From Rhodospirillales bacterium (GTDB taxonomy: Bacteria; Pseudomonadota; Alphaproteobacteria; UBA828): a DNA stretch of 20,568 nucleotides. The stretch covers positions 1 through 20,568 of the forward strand of contig JAPOPO010000397.1 in NCBI GenBank assembly GCA_026712885.1, written 5' to 3'. Shown one piece after another: positions 6,637 to 15,189 of this stretch. Position 1 is the stretch's first letter. Each line of letters opens with the position of its first letter. Below the pieces are notes generated by a model. The model worked only from the letters and a program-made list of their open reading frames with translations. It was not told where the DNA came from and did no database searches. The position numbers and the translations under genes were made by a program.

Positions 6637-9015
6637 TCAGCCTGCCGGTGCCGATGAGCGCTCCAGCCGGCAGCGGTATGCCCTGAGCGGCACGCAGCCG
6701 CCGATGGGATCGAAGGTTTCGTTGCCGATCGCCGCGTTCAGATTGGCGCCGTCGGTGGTCGGGTAGCCGGGGAGAGAGAGCTCCTCGCAGGCCTGCCACC
6801 AGCCGTGCGTGGCGCTCACCACCTGGGGATGGAGCTTCTTGGCGAAGCGGGCACGGCCCCGCAGCGTGCCGTGGGGCGTGGTCAACGCGACCCAGTCGCC
6901 CTCGCCGACCTCGTGGGCGGCGGCCGTCTCCGGGTTGATGTCCACCATGGGGTCCGGCTCGTGCCGCCTGAGCGACGGCAAATTGCGGCTCATGCTGTGC
7001 ATGAAGTGCGGTGACTTGCCGCCGGTCAGCGTCAGCGGGTAGGCCGCCGCACCGTCCCCGTCGTCGCCATCGCCGAGTACTGTCTCCACATAGTCGGGCA
7101 GCGGGTCGTAGCCGTGATCGAGGAAGTGCTCGGCGTAGATCTCGACCTTGCCGGTCGGCGTATTGAATCCGGCCGGGATGCCGTCGACGGGCTCGGCGTA
7201 CTTCCGCCGGCGCACCGGCTGCACCGTCGAGAGACCCTGTGGCCTCGCCCGCAGCTCCTCCAACGTCAGGCCGCTCGGCTCGATGCGGTACTGCATGGCT
7301 GCATCGATGTCGCCCTGCCAGAACATGTTGCCGAGGCCCAGGCGCTCGGCCAGCGCGAAGGCAATCCAGGTGTCGGAGCGCGATTCGCCCCGCGCCTCCA
7401 CGGCGGCGGGACGAAGCTGTAGCCACGCGCTCGCCTCGTCATCCACCAGGAAGTCGGTGCAGAGGCCCTCGCGCTCGAAAGCCGAGGCGACCGGCAGAAC
7501 GATGTCCGCGTACTGCGCCGTCGGGTTGATGAAGAGATCGGCGTGAACCATGAACTCGAGCGCGGCGAGCGCGCGGGCGCCCCGCGCACCGTCGGCGTGG
7601 GAGTAGAGGATATTCTTGCCGAAGTTCACCAGCGCGCGCACAGGGTAGGGCCGTTGCTCGAGGATCGCATCGTAAAACACGTCGGTGTTGATCCAGCCCT
7701 CGGTTTCGGGGCCGAGCGGCCGCTCGGCAAGCCCGATCGTCTTGCCGCGCAGCGTCTCCGGCAACAACTCCATGCTCATCACGTCGTTCGTCGGAACCTT
7801 GGCGTGCACTACGCTGCCGCCGTCGGCGTCGAAGCTCCCGGTGAGCGCATAGAGCAGCGCGACGGCGCGGTTGGTCTGGCTCGCGTTCGCCTGCATCTCA
7901 AGTCCGGTCCAGGAATGGAGCGAAACCGGCCCCGACGTGCCGATGAGTCGCGCCGTCTCGCGCACCTGCGCCGCCGGAACGTGGGTGATAGCCTCGACAC
8001 GTTCGGGCGGATAGCGTCGGCAGAGCTCCGCATAGAGGTCGAACGCGGGGCGGCAGGCAAGGGTGCCGCCGGCACCCTCGATCTCGTAGCGGCCTTCCAG
8101 CGCGAGTGCAGCATCCTCGCGCTCGTAGGTCCCGCGCCCGCCGTCGTAGCGGAGCGGCGCGCCCGCTGCGCTATCCCAGGCGACGCGTGTGGCAGGGTCG
8201 CCGCCCTCGTCGAGGTCGGCGCCGGTGAGGAAGCGGCCGGTGTCCTCGCGCACCAGGAGCGGGCCGTTGGTCCAGCGCGTGACGAAGGCGCGATCGAACA
8301 GGTCCTCGTCGATCATGACGCCGGCCAGGCCCAGAGCCAGCGCGCCGTCGCTGCCCGGGCGCACGCGTAGCCACTGATCGGCCTTGACCGCGAGGCCGGC
8401 ATGGCGCGGGTCGATCACCACGAGCTTGGCGCCGCGCGCCTTGGCGCGCGCGACCCGGGTGCCGTGGGCGAGCCAGGTTGCACTCGGGTTGTGCCCCCAG
8501 AGGATGACGCAGCCGGTGTGGGGAAGATCGGGCACGGGCAGCGGCACGCCGAAAGTCTGGGCGAACATCATGTCCTTGCCGAAGCCGCACAGCTCCATCG
8601 CGATCACCGCGTTGGAGCTGCCGAAGGCCCGGCGCAGGCGCTCGACCCAGACAAAACCGTCCTGCATCGCGGTACCGGCCGTCGTCGTGATGCCGAAGGC
8701 GACCGACTCCGAGCCGGACTCGTTCGCGAACCGCGCGAGCGTCTCGGCGATGGTGTCGAGCGCCTCGTCCCACGAGATTCGCTGCCAGCCGGGATCGGCA
8801 TCGCCTTTCGGCCGCGTCCGCTTCATCGGGTGGAGCAGGCGGTCGGGGCTATGCACCAGCTCGGGCGCGGCGCGCCCCTTGGCGCAAAGCGCTTGGCCCG
8901 TGGGATGCTCCGGGTCGGGATCGACCTTCACGAGGCGGCCGTCCTCCACCGTGGAGATACAACCGCAGCGCGACCAGCAGAGGGCGCAGAAACCGTGGAC
9001 TCGTTCGGTGGCCAT
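6637..9015 (-). CDS. Molybdopterin oxidoreductase, DMSO reductase family, with [4Fe-4S] cluster
   Basis: This 792-residue enzyme belongs to the bis-molybdopterin guanine dinucleotide (Mo/W) family. The N-terminal iron-sulfur domain has C10-x2-C13-x3-C17-x26-C44, ending in LCAKG. The central molybdopterin domain includes WGHNPSATWLAHGTR and VVIDPRHAGLAVKADQWLRVRPGSD. The segment AMELCGFGKDM (C143) sits where the metal-ligand residue is expected, suggesting cysteine ligation. The C-terminal cofactor-binding domain begins near residue 655 (LTLTGGKSPHFMHS, then VDINPETAA). There is no twin-arginine signal, so it is cytoplasmic. No electron-transfer or membrane-anchor subunit is adjacent. ATG 9015 follows AGAGGGAAG; the frame upstream of it is not family-like. 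It lies 28 bases after hyuB on the same strand and is probably the last gene of a hyuA-hyuB operon. The reaction is unknown; formate dehydrogenase-like or hydroxylase/transhydroxylase activities are among the options. Confidence 0.88.
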   Translation of the reverse strand: MATERVHGFCALCWSRCGCISTVEDGRLVKVDPDPEHPTGQALCAKGRAAPELVHSPDRLLHPMKRTRPKGDADPGWQRISWDEALDTIAETLARFANESGSESVAFGITTTAGTAMQDGFVWVERLRRAFGSSNAVIAMELCGFGKDMMFAQTFGVPLPVPDLPHTGCVILWGHNPSATWLAHGTRVARAKARGAKLVVIDPRHAGLAVKADQWLRVRPGSDGALALGLAGVMIDEDLFDRAFVTRWTNGPLLVREDTGRFLTGADLDEGGDPATRVAWDSAAGAPLRYDGGRGTYEREDAALALEGRYEIEGAGGTLACRPAFDLYAELCRRYPPERVEAITHVPAAQVRETARLIGTSGPVSLHSWTGLEMQANASQTNRAVALLYALTGSFDADGGSVVHAKVPTNDVMSMELLPETLRGKTIGLAERPLGPETEGWINTDVFYDAILEQRPYPVRALVNFGKNILYSHADGARGARALAALEFMVHADLFINPTAQYADIVLPVASAFEREGLCTDFLVDDEASAWLQLRPAAVEARGESRSDTWIAFALAERLGLGNMFWQGDIDAAMQYRIEPSGLTLEELRARPQGLSTVQPVRRRKYAEPVDGIPAGFNTPTGKVEIYAEHFLDHGYDPLPDYVETVLGDGDDGDGAAAYPLTLTGGKSPHFMHSMSRNLPSLRRHEPDPMVDINPETAAAHEVGEGDWVALTTPHGTLRGRARFAKKLHPQVVSATHGWWQACEELSLPGYPTTDGANLNAAIGNETFDPIGGCVPLRAYRCRLERSSAPAG

Positions 9016-9043
9016 GATCTGCTTCCCTCTATGATTGGTGCGC

Positions 9044-10837
9044 CTACGCCGCGCAGCGCTTGCCCCGAAGTGCCTCGGTCGCCGTGATGTCAACGGCCTG
9101 CTCTTCAGGGTCAATCACGACGCCGTAGGACGTCCGCGCTTCGTCGATCGAGATGTAGTCGTCGAGAACGTCGTCGAGAACGTGCTCCACCGGCCGCGCC
9201 ATGGGGTCGCCCCAACCGCCGCCGCCGCCGGTCTCGATGCGGAAGGCCTCGCCCGGCGCGAAGCGGTAGGCGGCGAGCAGTGGGTTGTGCCACCTGCCGT
9301 CGTCCGCCAGACCGCCGATTACCTCGGCGGAGCCGTCGGGCAGGAGCTTGCAGAGCCGCTGTGCCCTGCTTTCCTGCCCGCCCTCGACGCCGGGGCTGCC
9401 CGCGAGGGTGCGCGAGGTCTCGATGCTGAGCTCGGCGTTCCCGTTGAAGCGGAACTGCAGCCTGGCGCCGAGCCCGCCCCTGTGGGTGCCGGGTCCGGCG
9501 GAATCCTGCCTCAGGTCGAACGCTTCGTAGACGATGGGGTAGCAGAGCTCGGCCACCTCGGCCGAGAGGTTCATGCAGTTGCCGGTGGGGTCGAACCTGA
9601 CGCTGGCGCCGTCCATGTCGTTCATGCCGCCCCAGCCACCGGCGGGCAGGTCGGAGAACACGGTCTGGCGCCGGGTCTCGGGGTCGGTCACGGCGCAGAC
9701 CAGCCAGTTCACGTCCGACATGGTACCGCCCGTCGCGTCCTCGGGCACGGCCTGGCTCATCGCCAGCCAGATCGAGCTGTTGATCTTGGCGGCGGTCACC
9801 GTGGTGCAGCCGATGGTGGGCGCGGGCCACTTAGCGTTAAGCCAGCAGTCGTCAGGCAGCACGATGTCGACGGCGTCGAACAGGCCGGCGTTGGCCGGGG
9901 CCTCGGGGCAGAGGTAGAAGCGCAGCGCCAGATAGGTAGCCGAGAACGTGTTAGCAAGCGGCGAGTTGATCGCGCCGACGCATTGCGGGTCCGACCCGGT
10001 GAAGTCGACGGTCATCTTCTCGCCTTCGACGGCGATCTTCACGGCGAGCTTGATCGGCTCTTCGCTGAAGCCGTCGGTGTCGACGAAGTCTGTCACGGCG
10101 TATTCGCCGTCGGGGATCGCCTCGATGCGGCTGCGGCTGATGCGATTGGTGTAGGCGATCAGCTCGCGCATGGCGACCTCGACCGTCGCCAGGCCGTAGC
10201 GGGCGACGGCGCGGTTGAACTCCTGCTCGGCGACCTTCAGCGCCCCCATGTGGGCCTGAATATCGCCCTCGATGTATTCCGGGCAGCGGGTGTTGTTCTT
10301 GATCAGCGCCAGCAGGTCCTGGTTCATCTCGTACTCGTTGAAGAGCTTGAGCGGCGGGATGCGCAGCCCCTCGCCGGCGATGTGCGTGCCGAACGATTGC
10401 CCGCCAGCGGCACCCCCGCCGAGGTCCTGCCAGTGCCCCCGGCTCACGGCGAAGCCCAGAAGCTTGTCGCTGTTGAAGATGGGCATCGTGAAGGTCGTAT
10501 CGGGAATATGCGTCCCGCCCTGGAAGGGGTCGTTCAGGACTACCACATCGCCCGGGCGGAGCGTCTCCTTGCCGTACTTGTTGACCGATTCCTGGGCGGC
10601 GAAGTGCATCGCCGCCATATGGATCGGGCAGCCCGGCGATTGCGAGACGAGGCGGATGTCCGCATCGTAGACGGCGTTGGAGTAGTCCAGAATGTCGCTC
10701 AGGATCGGCGAGAACGCGGTCTTCTGGAGCACCTTGCTCATGCGCTCGCAGCAGAAATCGAAGTGGCTGCGCAGCACCTCGAAGGTCACCGGATCGAGAT
10801 CCCTGATCTCCGATGCATTGTAGTTGGCAGCTTCCAT
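9044..10837 (-). CDS. hyuB: Hydantoinase B / oxoprolinase-type subunit (first pair)
   Basis: This is a 597-residue HyuB-family protein, the partner of HyuA in ATP-dependent hydantoinases, 5-oxoprolinase, caprolactamase and acetone/acetophenone carboxylases. The N-terminus DPVTFEVLRSHFDFCCERM, the metal-site signature NDPFQGGTHIPD (102-113), and the C-terminal GGGGGWGDP followed by a YGVVID strand are all typical. Length is normal. The ATG has AAGG five bases upstream. It lies 39 bases after hyuA and 28 before the molybdopterin oxidoreductase, all on the minus strand, so the three should be co-transcribed. In the family, HyuA uses ATP to phosphorylate the substrate carbonyl and HyuB completes hydrolysis or carboxylation. 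Substrate cannot be read from sequence. Confidence 0.93.
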   Translation of the reverse strand: MEAANYNASEIRDLDPVTFEVLRSHFDFCCERMSKVLQKTAFSPILSDILDYSNAVYDADIRLVSQSPGCPIHMAAMHFAAQESVNKYGKETLRPGDVVVLNDPFQGGTHIPDTTFTMPIFNSDKLLGFAVSRGHWQDLGGGAAGGQSFGTHIAGEGLRIPPLKLFNEYEMNQDLLALIKNNTRCPEYIEGDIQAHMGALKVAEQEFNRAVARYGLATVEVAMRELIAYTNRISRSRIEAIPDGEYAVTDFVDTDGFSEEPIKLAVKIAVEGEKMTVDFTGSDPQCVGAINSPLANTFSATYLALRFYLCPEAPANAGLFDAVDIVLPDDCWLNAKWPAPTIGCTTVTAAKINSSIWLAMSQAVPEDATGGTMSDVNWLVCAVTDPETRRQTVFSDLPAGGWGGMNDMDGASVRFDPTGNCMNLSAEVAELCYPIVYEAFDLRQDSAGPGTHRGGLGARLQFRFNGNAELSIETSRTLAGSPGVEGGQESRAQRLCKLLPDGSAEVIGGLADDGRWHNPLLAAYRFAPGEAFRIETGGGGGWGDPMARPVEHVLDDVLDDYISIDEARTSYGVVIDPEEQAVDITATEALRGKRCAA

Positions 10838-10876
10838 TGCCTTGATCCCTCGTGCGACCCGGTGGCTCTCGTGTTC

Positions 10877-12907
10877 TCAGGCGGCTCCGTCCAACGCGAT
10901 CAACAGATTGCCGCTGCGGTCGACCGATGCCTGCGTACCCGGCGGCAGCACGGTCTCCGAATGGTCGTAGTCTACAATGGCGGGGCCGGTTATGGCGACG
11001 CCGGGGTAGAGCCGCTCGCCGGCGAAGATCGCGACATCGTGCCAGGACCCGCCGAAGTAGACCGCCCGCGTGCCGCCCTCGACCTCGGCAGCGTCAAATG
11101 CTTCAGCTCCATGGATAGTCGGGCGCGCGAACGCGCCCGCCGCCGTGACGCCGATGCTGACGAACTCGGCCGGGAAGCTCGGCGACTTGACGCCGTGCTC
11201 GGCCTCGTGCGCGGTGTGGAAGGCGTCCGCGATCTCACGCGCGCGCCCGGCCGAGAGCGGGCCGTCGCCGAGCGGCGTCAGCACCTCCCAGAACTGGCCG
11301 ACGTAACGCATTTGCGCGTGACGCGAGAGGATCATCCCGTCTTCCGCGATGCCGTCTCGCGCCAGCAGCGCCCGGCCCTGGCGTTCGAGCGCTGCGAACA
11401 TCTCGTTGAGGCGCGCGAAGTCCGCCTCGTCCAGGGAGGCGTAGTAGAAATCCTCAAGGTCGTGGCGGATGTCCATGGCTGTCGCGCCGAAGGCCGAGGC
11501 GACGCCGGCATGGGCCGGCACGACGATGCGGGGGATGTTCATCGCACGCGCGATCTGGCAGGCGTGCATGGGTCCCGCGCCGCCGAAGCTCGCGAGCACG
11601 AAGTCTCGCGGGTCCCGGCCGCGATCGGTGAGGACGAGCTTGATCGCCTGCGCCATGTTCTCGCAGGTAATCGAGATGATCGCCTCGGCTGCCTCCAGCC
11701 GGTCGATGCCGAGCCGGTCGGCAATTCTCCTGACGGCGCGCTCCGCGGCTTCGGCGTCGAGCGCGAGCTTGCCGCCCAGCGTGGCATCCAGGCGCCCTAG
11801 GACGAAGTTCGCGTCCGTGACCGTCGCCTCGGCCCCGCCCCGGTCGTAGCAGGCAGGGCCCGGATCGGAACCCGCGCTTTGCGGCCCGACGCGCAGAGAG
11901 CCGCCCTTGTCGACCCAGGCGATTGACCCGCCGCCGGCGCCGACGCTGCGGATGTCGAGCATGGGGATGGTGATCGGCACTTCCCATTCGAGCTGGTAGT
12001 CGTGGGTGAGCAGCCCTTCGCCGTGATCGACGATCGACGCGTCGAAGGTCGTGCCCCCCATGTCGGTATGGATGATGTTCGAGAATTCGGTCGTTTGGCT
12101 CAGGTAGCGGGCGTAGGCGACGCCGCCGGCCGGCCCCGATTCCACCAGCTCCTCCGGCCGTTCGATGGCGAGGTCGACCCCCATCATGCCGCCGTTGCTC
12201 TTGAGCGCGAGCAGCGAGCCGGCGAAGCCGTTGTCGCGCAGCCCGGCCGCGAGGCGGTTGAAATAGTCCGTCATCACGGGCAACAGGGCTGAGCGCACCA
12301 CCGTGGTGGAGAAGCGCCCGTGCTCCCGGAACTTCCTCACCGTCTCGGATGAGAGCGCGACGTGGCAGTCGGGATATTCCGCCAGCAGGATGTGGCGCAT
12401 GCGGGCTTCGTGCCGGCCGTCCACATAGGCGTTGATGAAGCAGATCGCGACCGACTGCGCCCCCTGCTCCTTGATCTGACGCGCGACGCGGCGGGCCTCC
12501 GTATCGTCGAAGGGGCTGAGCTCCTCACCCGCCGCCGAGAGCCGGCAATCCAGAGTGAAGCGCAGACGCCGGGGGACGATGGGCCGAGGCCGCTTCTGGC
12601 GCAGGGCGAAGAGATGCTGCCGGCGCTGACGCCCGATCTCGATGACGTCGCGAAAACCCTCGGTCGTGACCATGGCGACCGCCGGATAGCTGCGCTCGAC
12701 CAGCGCGTTGGTCGCGGTTGTGGTGCCGTGCACGAGCACGCTGATCGCCGCCGGGTCGATCTCGGCTGCCGCGAGCGCGTTCAGCACGCCGACCGAGCGG
12801 TCGCCGGCGGTGGTCAGCACCTTCGCCGAAATCGTCGCGCCGCTCTCTCCGTTTGCCGCGAAGAGGTCGGTGAAGGTTCCGCCAACGTCAATTCCGACGT
12901 GCCACAT
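10877..12907 (-). CDS. hyuA: Hydantoinase A / oxoprolinase-type ATP-binding subunit (first pair)
   Basis: This 676-residue HyuA-family ATPase has the actin-like nucleotide fold. The first phosphate motif is GIDVGGTFTD (5-14), the second TDMGGTTFD (281-289). Also present are VHGTTTATNALVER, VGAGGGSIAWVDKGG and FGGAGPMHACQIA, all classical for HyuA. With HyuB it should form an ATP-dependent amidohydrolase or carboxylase. The ATG at 12907 has a GGGA element seven bases upstream and is the first gene of a leftward operon whose promoter must lie in the 204-bp region shared with the second hyuA. It keeps the canonical hydantoinase motifs more closely than the second pair, so ordinary lactam, imide or hydantoin hydrolysis is the simplest guess. 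Confidence 0.93.
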   Translation of the reverse strand: MWHVGIDVGGTFTDLFAANGESGATISAKVLTTAGDRSVGVLNALAAAEIDPAAISVLVHGTTTATNALVERSYPAVAMVTTEGFRDVIEIGRQRRQHLFALRQKRPRPIVPRRLRFTLDCRLSAAGEELSPFDDTEARRVARQIKEQGAQSVAICFINAYVDGRHEARMRHILLAEYPDCHVALSSETVRKFREHGRFSTTVVRSALLPVMTDYFNRLAAGLRDNGFAGSLLALKSNGGMMGVDLAIERPEELVESGPAGGVAYARYLSQTTEFSNIIHTDMGGTTFDASIVDHGEGLLTHDYQLEWEVPITIPMLDIRSVGAGGGSIAWVDKGGSLRVGPQSAGSDPGPACYDRGGAEATVTDANFVLGRLDATLGGKLALDAEAAERAVRRIADRLGIDRLEAAEAIISITCENMAQAIKLVLTDRGRDPRDFVLASFGGAGPMHACQIARAMNIPRIVVPAHAGVASAFGATAMDIRHDLEDFYYASLDEADFARLNEMFAALERQGRALLARDGIAEDGMILSRHAQMRYVGQFWEVLTPLGDGPLSAGRAREIADAFHTAHEAEHGVKSPSFPAEFVSIGVTAAGAFARPTIHGAEAFDAAEVEGGTRAVYFGGSWHDVAIFAGERLYPGVAITGPAIVDYDHSETVLPPGTQASVDRSGNLLIALDGAA

Positions 12908-13111
12908 CGCGCTATTCCCGGTGATTCGTTGGATCGCGAGAGTCGGTCGAGGACAGCATGGTCAAGACGAGGTTCCGGCAACGCCCGCCGGAGGCGCCGT
13001 ATTTCTAGCGGATCGCCGGTCATACGGAAATATCAGCCGACCCGCAGATGACCTCGGCAAGCGTCCTGTGATAGAGACATGGCAACAGCTAAACTCGTTG
13101 GGAGAGACTTC
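12908..13111. promoter_or_regulatory. Divergent regulatory region between the two hyuA genes
   Basis: This 204-bp gap lies between divergent hyuA genes and should hold promoters for both operons. It contains an AT-richer stretch with a short inverted repeat TATTTC (13000-13005) and GAAATA (13027-13032), 21 bases apart. A weak candidate plus-strand promoter is ATGACC (13048-13053) and GATAGA (13070-13075), 16 bases apart, matching consensus poorly. GGGAGA just before ATG 13112 is the ribosome-binding site. No regulator gene is in the window. Confidence 0.4.
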
Positions 13112-15178
13112 ATGCGCCACATCATGGGCGTCGATATCGGCGGCACCTTCACGGATTTCTCACTCATTGACGACCAGGGCGGCATCACGCTCTGGAAGGA
13201 AGCGACAACGCCGACCGAACCGGGGATCGCGGTCCAGCGCGGCCTGGAAGCGCTCGCCGGTGCGCAGGGACTGGAGGTGGATGCCTTCGTCGGCAGCCTC
13301 GACCTCTTCGTGCACGGCCAGACCATCGCCACCAACACGGTCATCCAGCGCAACGGCCCCAAGACCGCGTTGCTCTGCACGGAGGGTTTCCGCGACGTCC
13401 TCTATTTCCGCGACGGCTTCAAGCCCGACCGCTACAACGTCAGCCTTCCCAGATCGAAGGATTTCATCCGCCGAGACCTGCGCCTGCCGCTGACGGAGCG
13501 GATGGACTATCGCGGCGAGCCGCTGATCGGGCTGGACGAGGAGTCGGTGCGGGCCGCGGCGAGGACGCTCAAGGAGCAAGGCGTCGAATCCGTCGCCGTC
13601 GCGCTGCTCTGGTCCATCATGAACTCCAGCCATGAGGTCCGCGCGAAGGAAATCCTTGCGGAAGAGCTTCCAGACGTCCCCGTGGTGCTGAGCTCGGACG
13701 TACTACCCATGATCCGTGAGTGGGAGCGGACATCGAGCACCGTGCTCAGCGCTTACATCCTGCCGCGCATCTCCAGCTACATGATCGCGCTGGAGAAATA
13801 TCTCTCCGAGAACGGCTTTGGTCAGAACCTGCTGGTCATGCAGCTCAACGGCGGCACGGCGACGGTCAAGCAGATCATCGAGCGGCCCATCTACGCGCTG
13901 GCCTCGGGCCCGGCGGCCGGGCCGGCAGCCGGCCTCTATTGCGCCGAGCGGGTGGGCGTCAACAACGTCATCACCATCGACATGGGCGGCACCAGCTTCG
14001 ACGTGTGCATGGTGACCGACGGCGAGCCCGCGCTGACCAAGGACATGCGGGTACACGACAACCCGGTGGGCGTGGCGGCGGTCGACGTGCATTCGATCGG
14101 CGCGGGCGGCGGCAGCATCGCCTGGATCGACAAGGGCGGCGCGCTGCAGGTCGGCCCCATGAGTGCCGGCGCCGAGCCGGGGCCCGCCTGCTACGAGCTG
14201 GGCGGCGACCGGTCCACCGTGACCGACGCAAACGTGGTCCTCGGCTACATCAATCCCGAGTTCTTCCTCGGCGGCCGGCGCGACATTAATCCCGATGCGT
14301 CCAACCGGGTGATCGAGGAGTCCATCGCGAAACCGCTGGGCTTGAGCGTGGAACAGGCCGCCGACGGCATCTTCCAGATCGTCAACACCAACATGGTCGA
14401 TGCGATCCGCGTGGTCTCGGTGGAGAAGGGCATCGACCCGCGCGGCTACAGCCTGGTGGTGGGCGGCGGCGCTGGCGCCATCCACGCCGGTGCACTCGGC
14501 GTCGAGCTCGGCATGAAGCAGGCGATCATTCCGCGCTATGGCGGGGTCTTCTGCTCCTACGGGATGATTGCGAGCGATGTCCGGCACGACCTCATCAAGG
14601 CCTTCGCCACAAACACCAGTGACTTCGACCTCAAGCGCGTCAACGCAATTTTCGCTGAGCTCGAAGCCGAGGCGATCGCAGAGTTGAGGGCGCAGGGCTT
14701 TGCCCGCTCGCGGATCAAGATCGCGCGCTTCGCCGACGCCAAGTACTCCAACCAGATTCACGAGCTGACGATCCCGCTGCCGTCCAAGGGCAAGATCAAG
14801 AAGTCGGATATCGACAACATCGCCGAGGCGTTCCACGGCCTGCACGAGCGCATGTTCTCCTACTGTGTGCGGGAGAGCGCGGTCGACCTGTTCCACTGGC
14901 GGATCACGGCTGAGGGCAGGCTGCCGGAGCGCGAGACACCGATTCAGAAGCGCACGCGCAAGCCCGCGAGCGAGGCGCAGAAGGGCACGCGCATGGTCTA
15001 TTTCAGGGCCTTCAAGAAGTACCGCCGGACCAAGATTTACGACGGCAGCAAGGTGCGTCACGGCATGACAATCGAAGGGCCGGCCGTAGTCGAGCAGGAG
15101 AACTCGACGATCGTGGTCCAGCCCAAGCACACCCTGAAGGTCAACCGCTACGATGATTTCGTCCTCGCGATCAACTAG
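13112..15178 (+). CDS. hyuA: Hydantoinase A / acetone carboxylase beta-like ATP-binding subunit (second pair)
   Basis: This 688-residue HyuA-family protein has the phosphate motifs GVDIGGTFTD near the N-terminus and IDMGGTSFD (289-297), plus VHGQTIATNTVIQR and IGAGGGSIAWIDKGG. It is clearly diverged from the other HyuA: the FGGAGP-MHA motif becomes GGGAGAIHAG, followed by GGVFCSYGMIASDVRHD, and the C-terminal region is Lys/Arg-rich. Such forms occur among carboxylase-type as well as hydrolase-type members, so ATP-dependent carboxylation is an alternative to ring or amide hydrolysis. ATG 13112 is chosen over ATG 13079 because GGGAGA lies at the right distance and the family starts there. It is followed 11 bases later by its hyuB partner. 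Confidence 0.92.
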   Translation: MRHIMGVDIGGTFTDFSLIDDQGGITLWKEATTPTEPGIAVQRGLEALAGAQGLEVDAFVGSLDLFVHGQTIATNTVIQRNGPKTALLCTEGFRDVLYFRDGFKPDRYNVSLPRSKDFIRRDLRLPLTERMDYRGEPLIGLDEESVRAAARTLKEQGVESVAVALLWSIMNSSHEVRAKEILAEELPDVPVVLSSDVLPMIREWERTSSTVLSAYILPRISSYMIALEKYLSENGFGQNLLVMQLNGGTATVKQIIERPIYALASGPAAGPAAGLYCAERVGVNNVITIDMGGTSFDVCMVTDGEPALTKDMRVHDNPVGVAAVDVHSIGAGGGSIAWIDKGGALQVGPMSAGAEPGPACYELGGDRSTVTDANVVLGYINPEFFLGGRRDINPDASNRVIEESIAKPLGLSVEQAADGIFQIVNTNMVDAIRVVSVEKGIDPRGYSLVVGGGAGAIHAGALGVELGMKQAIIPRYGGVFCSYGMIASDVRHDLIKAFATNTSDFDLKRVNAIFAELEAEAIAELRAQGFARSRIKIARFADAKYSNQIHELTIPLPSKGKIKKSDIDNIAEAFHGLHERMFSYCVRESAVDLFHWRITAEGRLPERETPIQKRTRKPASEAQKGTRMVYFRAFKKYRRTKIYDGSKVRHGMTIEGPAVVEQENSTIVVQPKHTLKVNRYDDFVLAIN

Positions 15179-15189
15179 GGGAGCGAGAC

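Noticed and set aside
6642..6673. Inverted repeat CTGCCGG/CCGGCAG near the convergent SDR and molybdoenzyme ends
   Set aside because: Seven-base arms with an 18-base loop inside a coding end and no T-run; too weak to call a terminator.
9035..11800. Long 921-codon plus-strand open frame across hyuB and hyuA
   Set aside because: It is antisense to two genes with clear family motifs; GC-rich third positions suppress stops on the opposite strand, and the translation has no recognisable domain.
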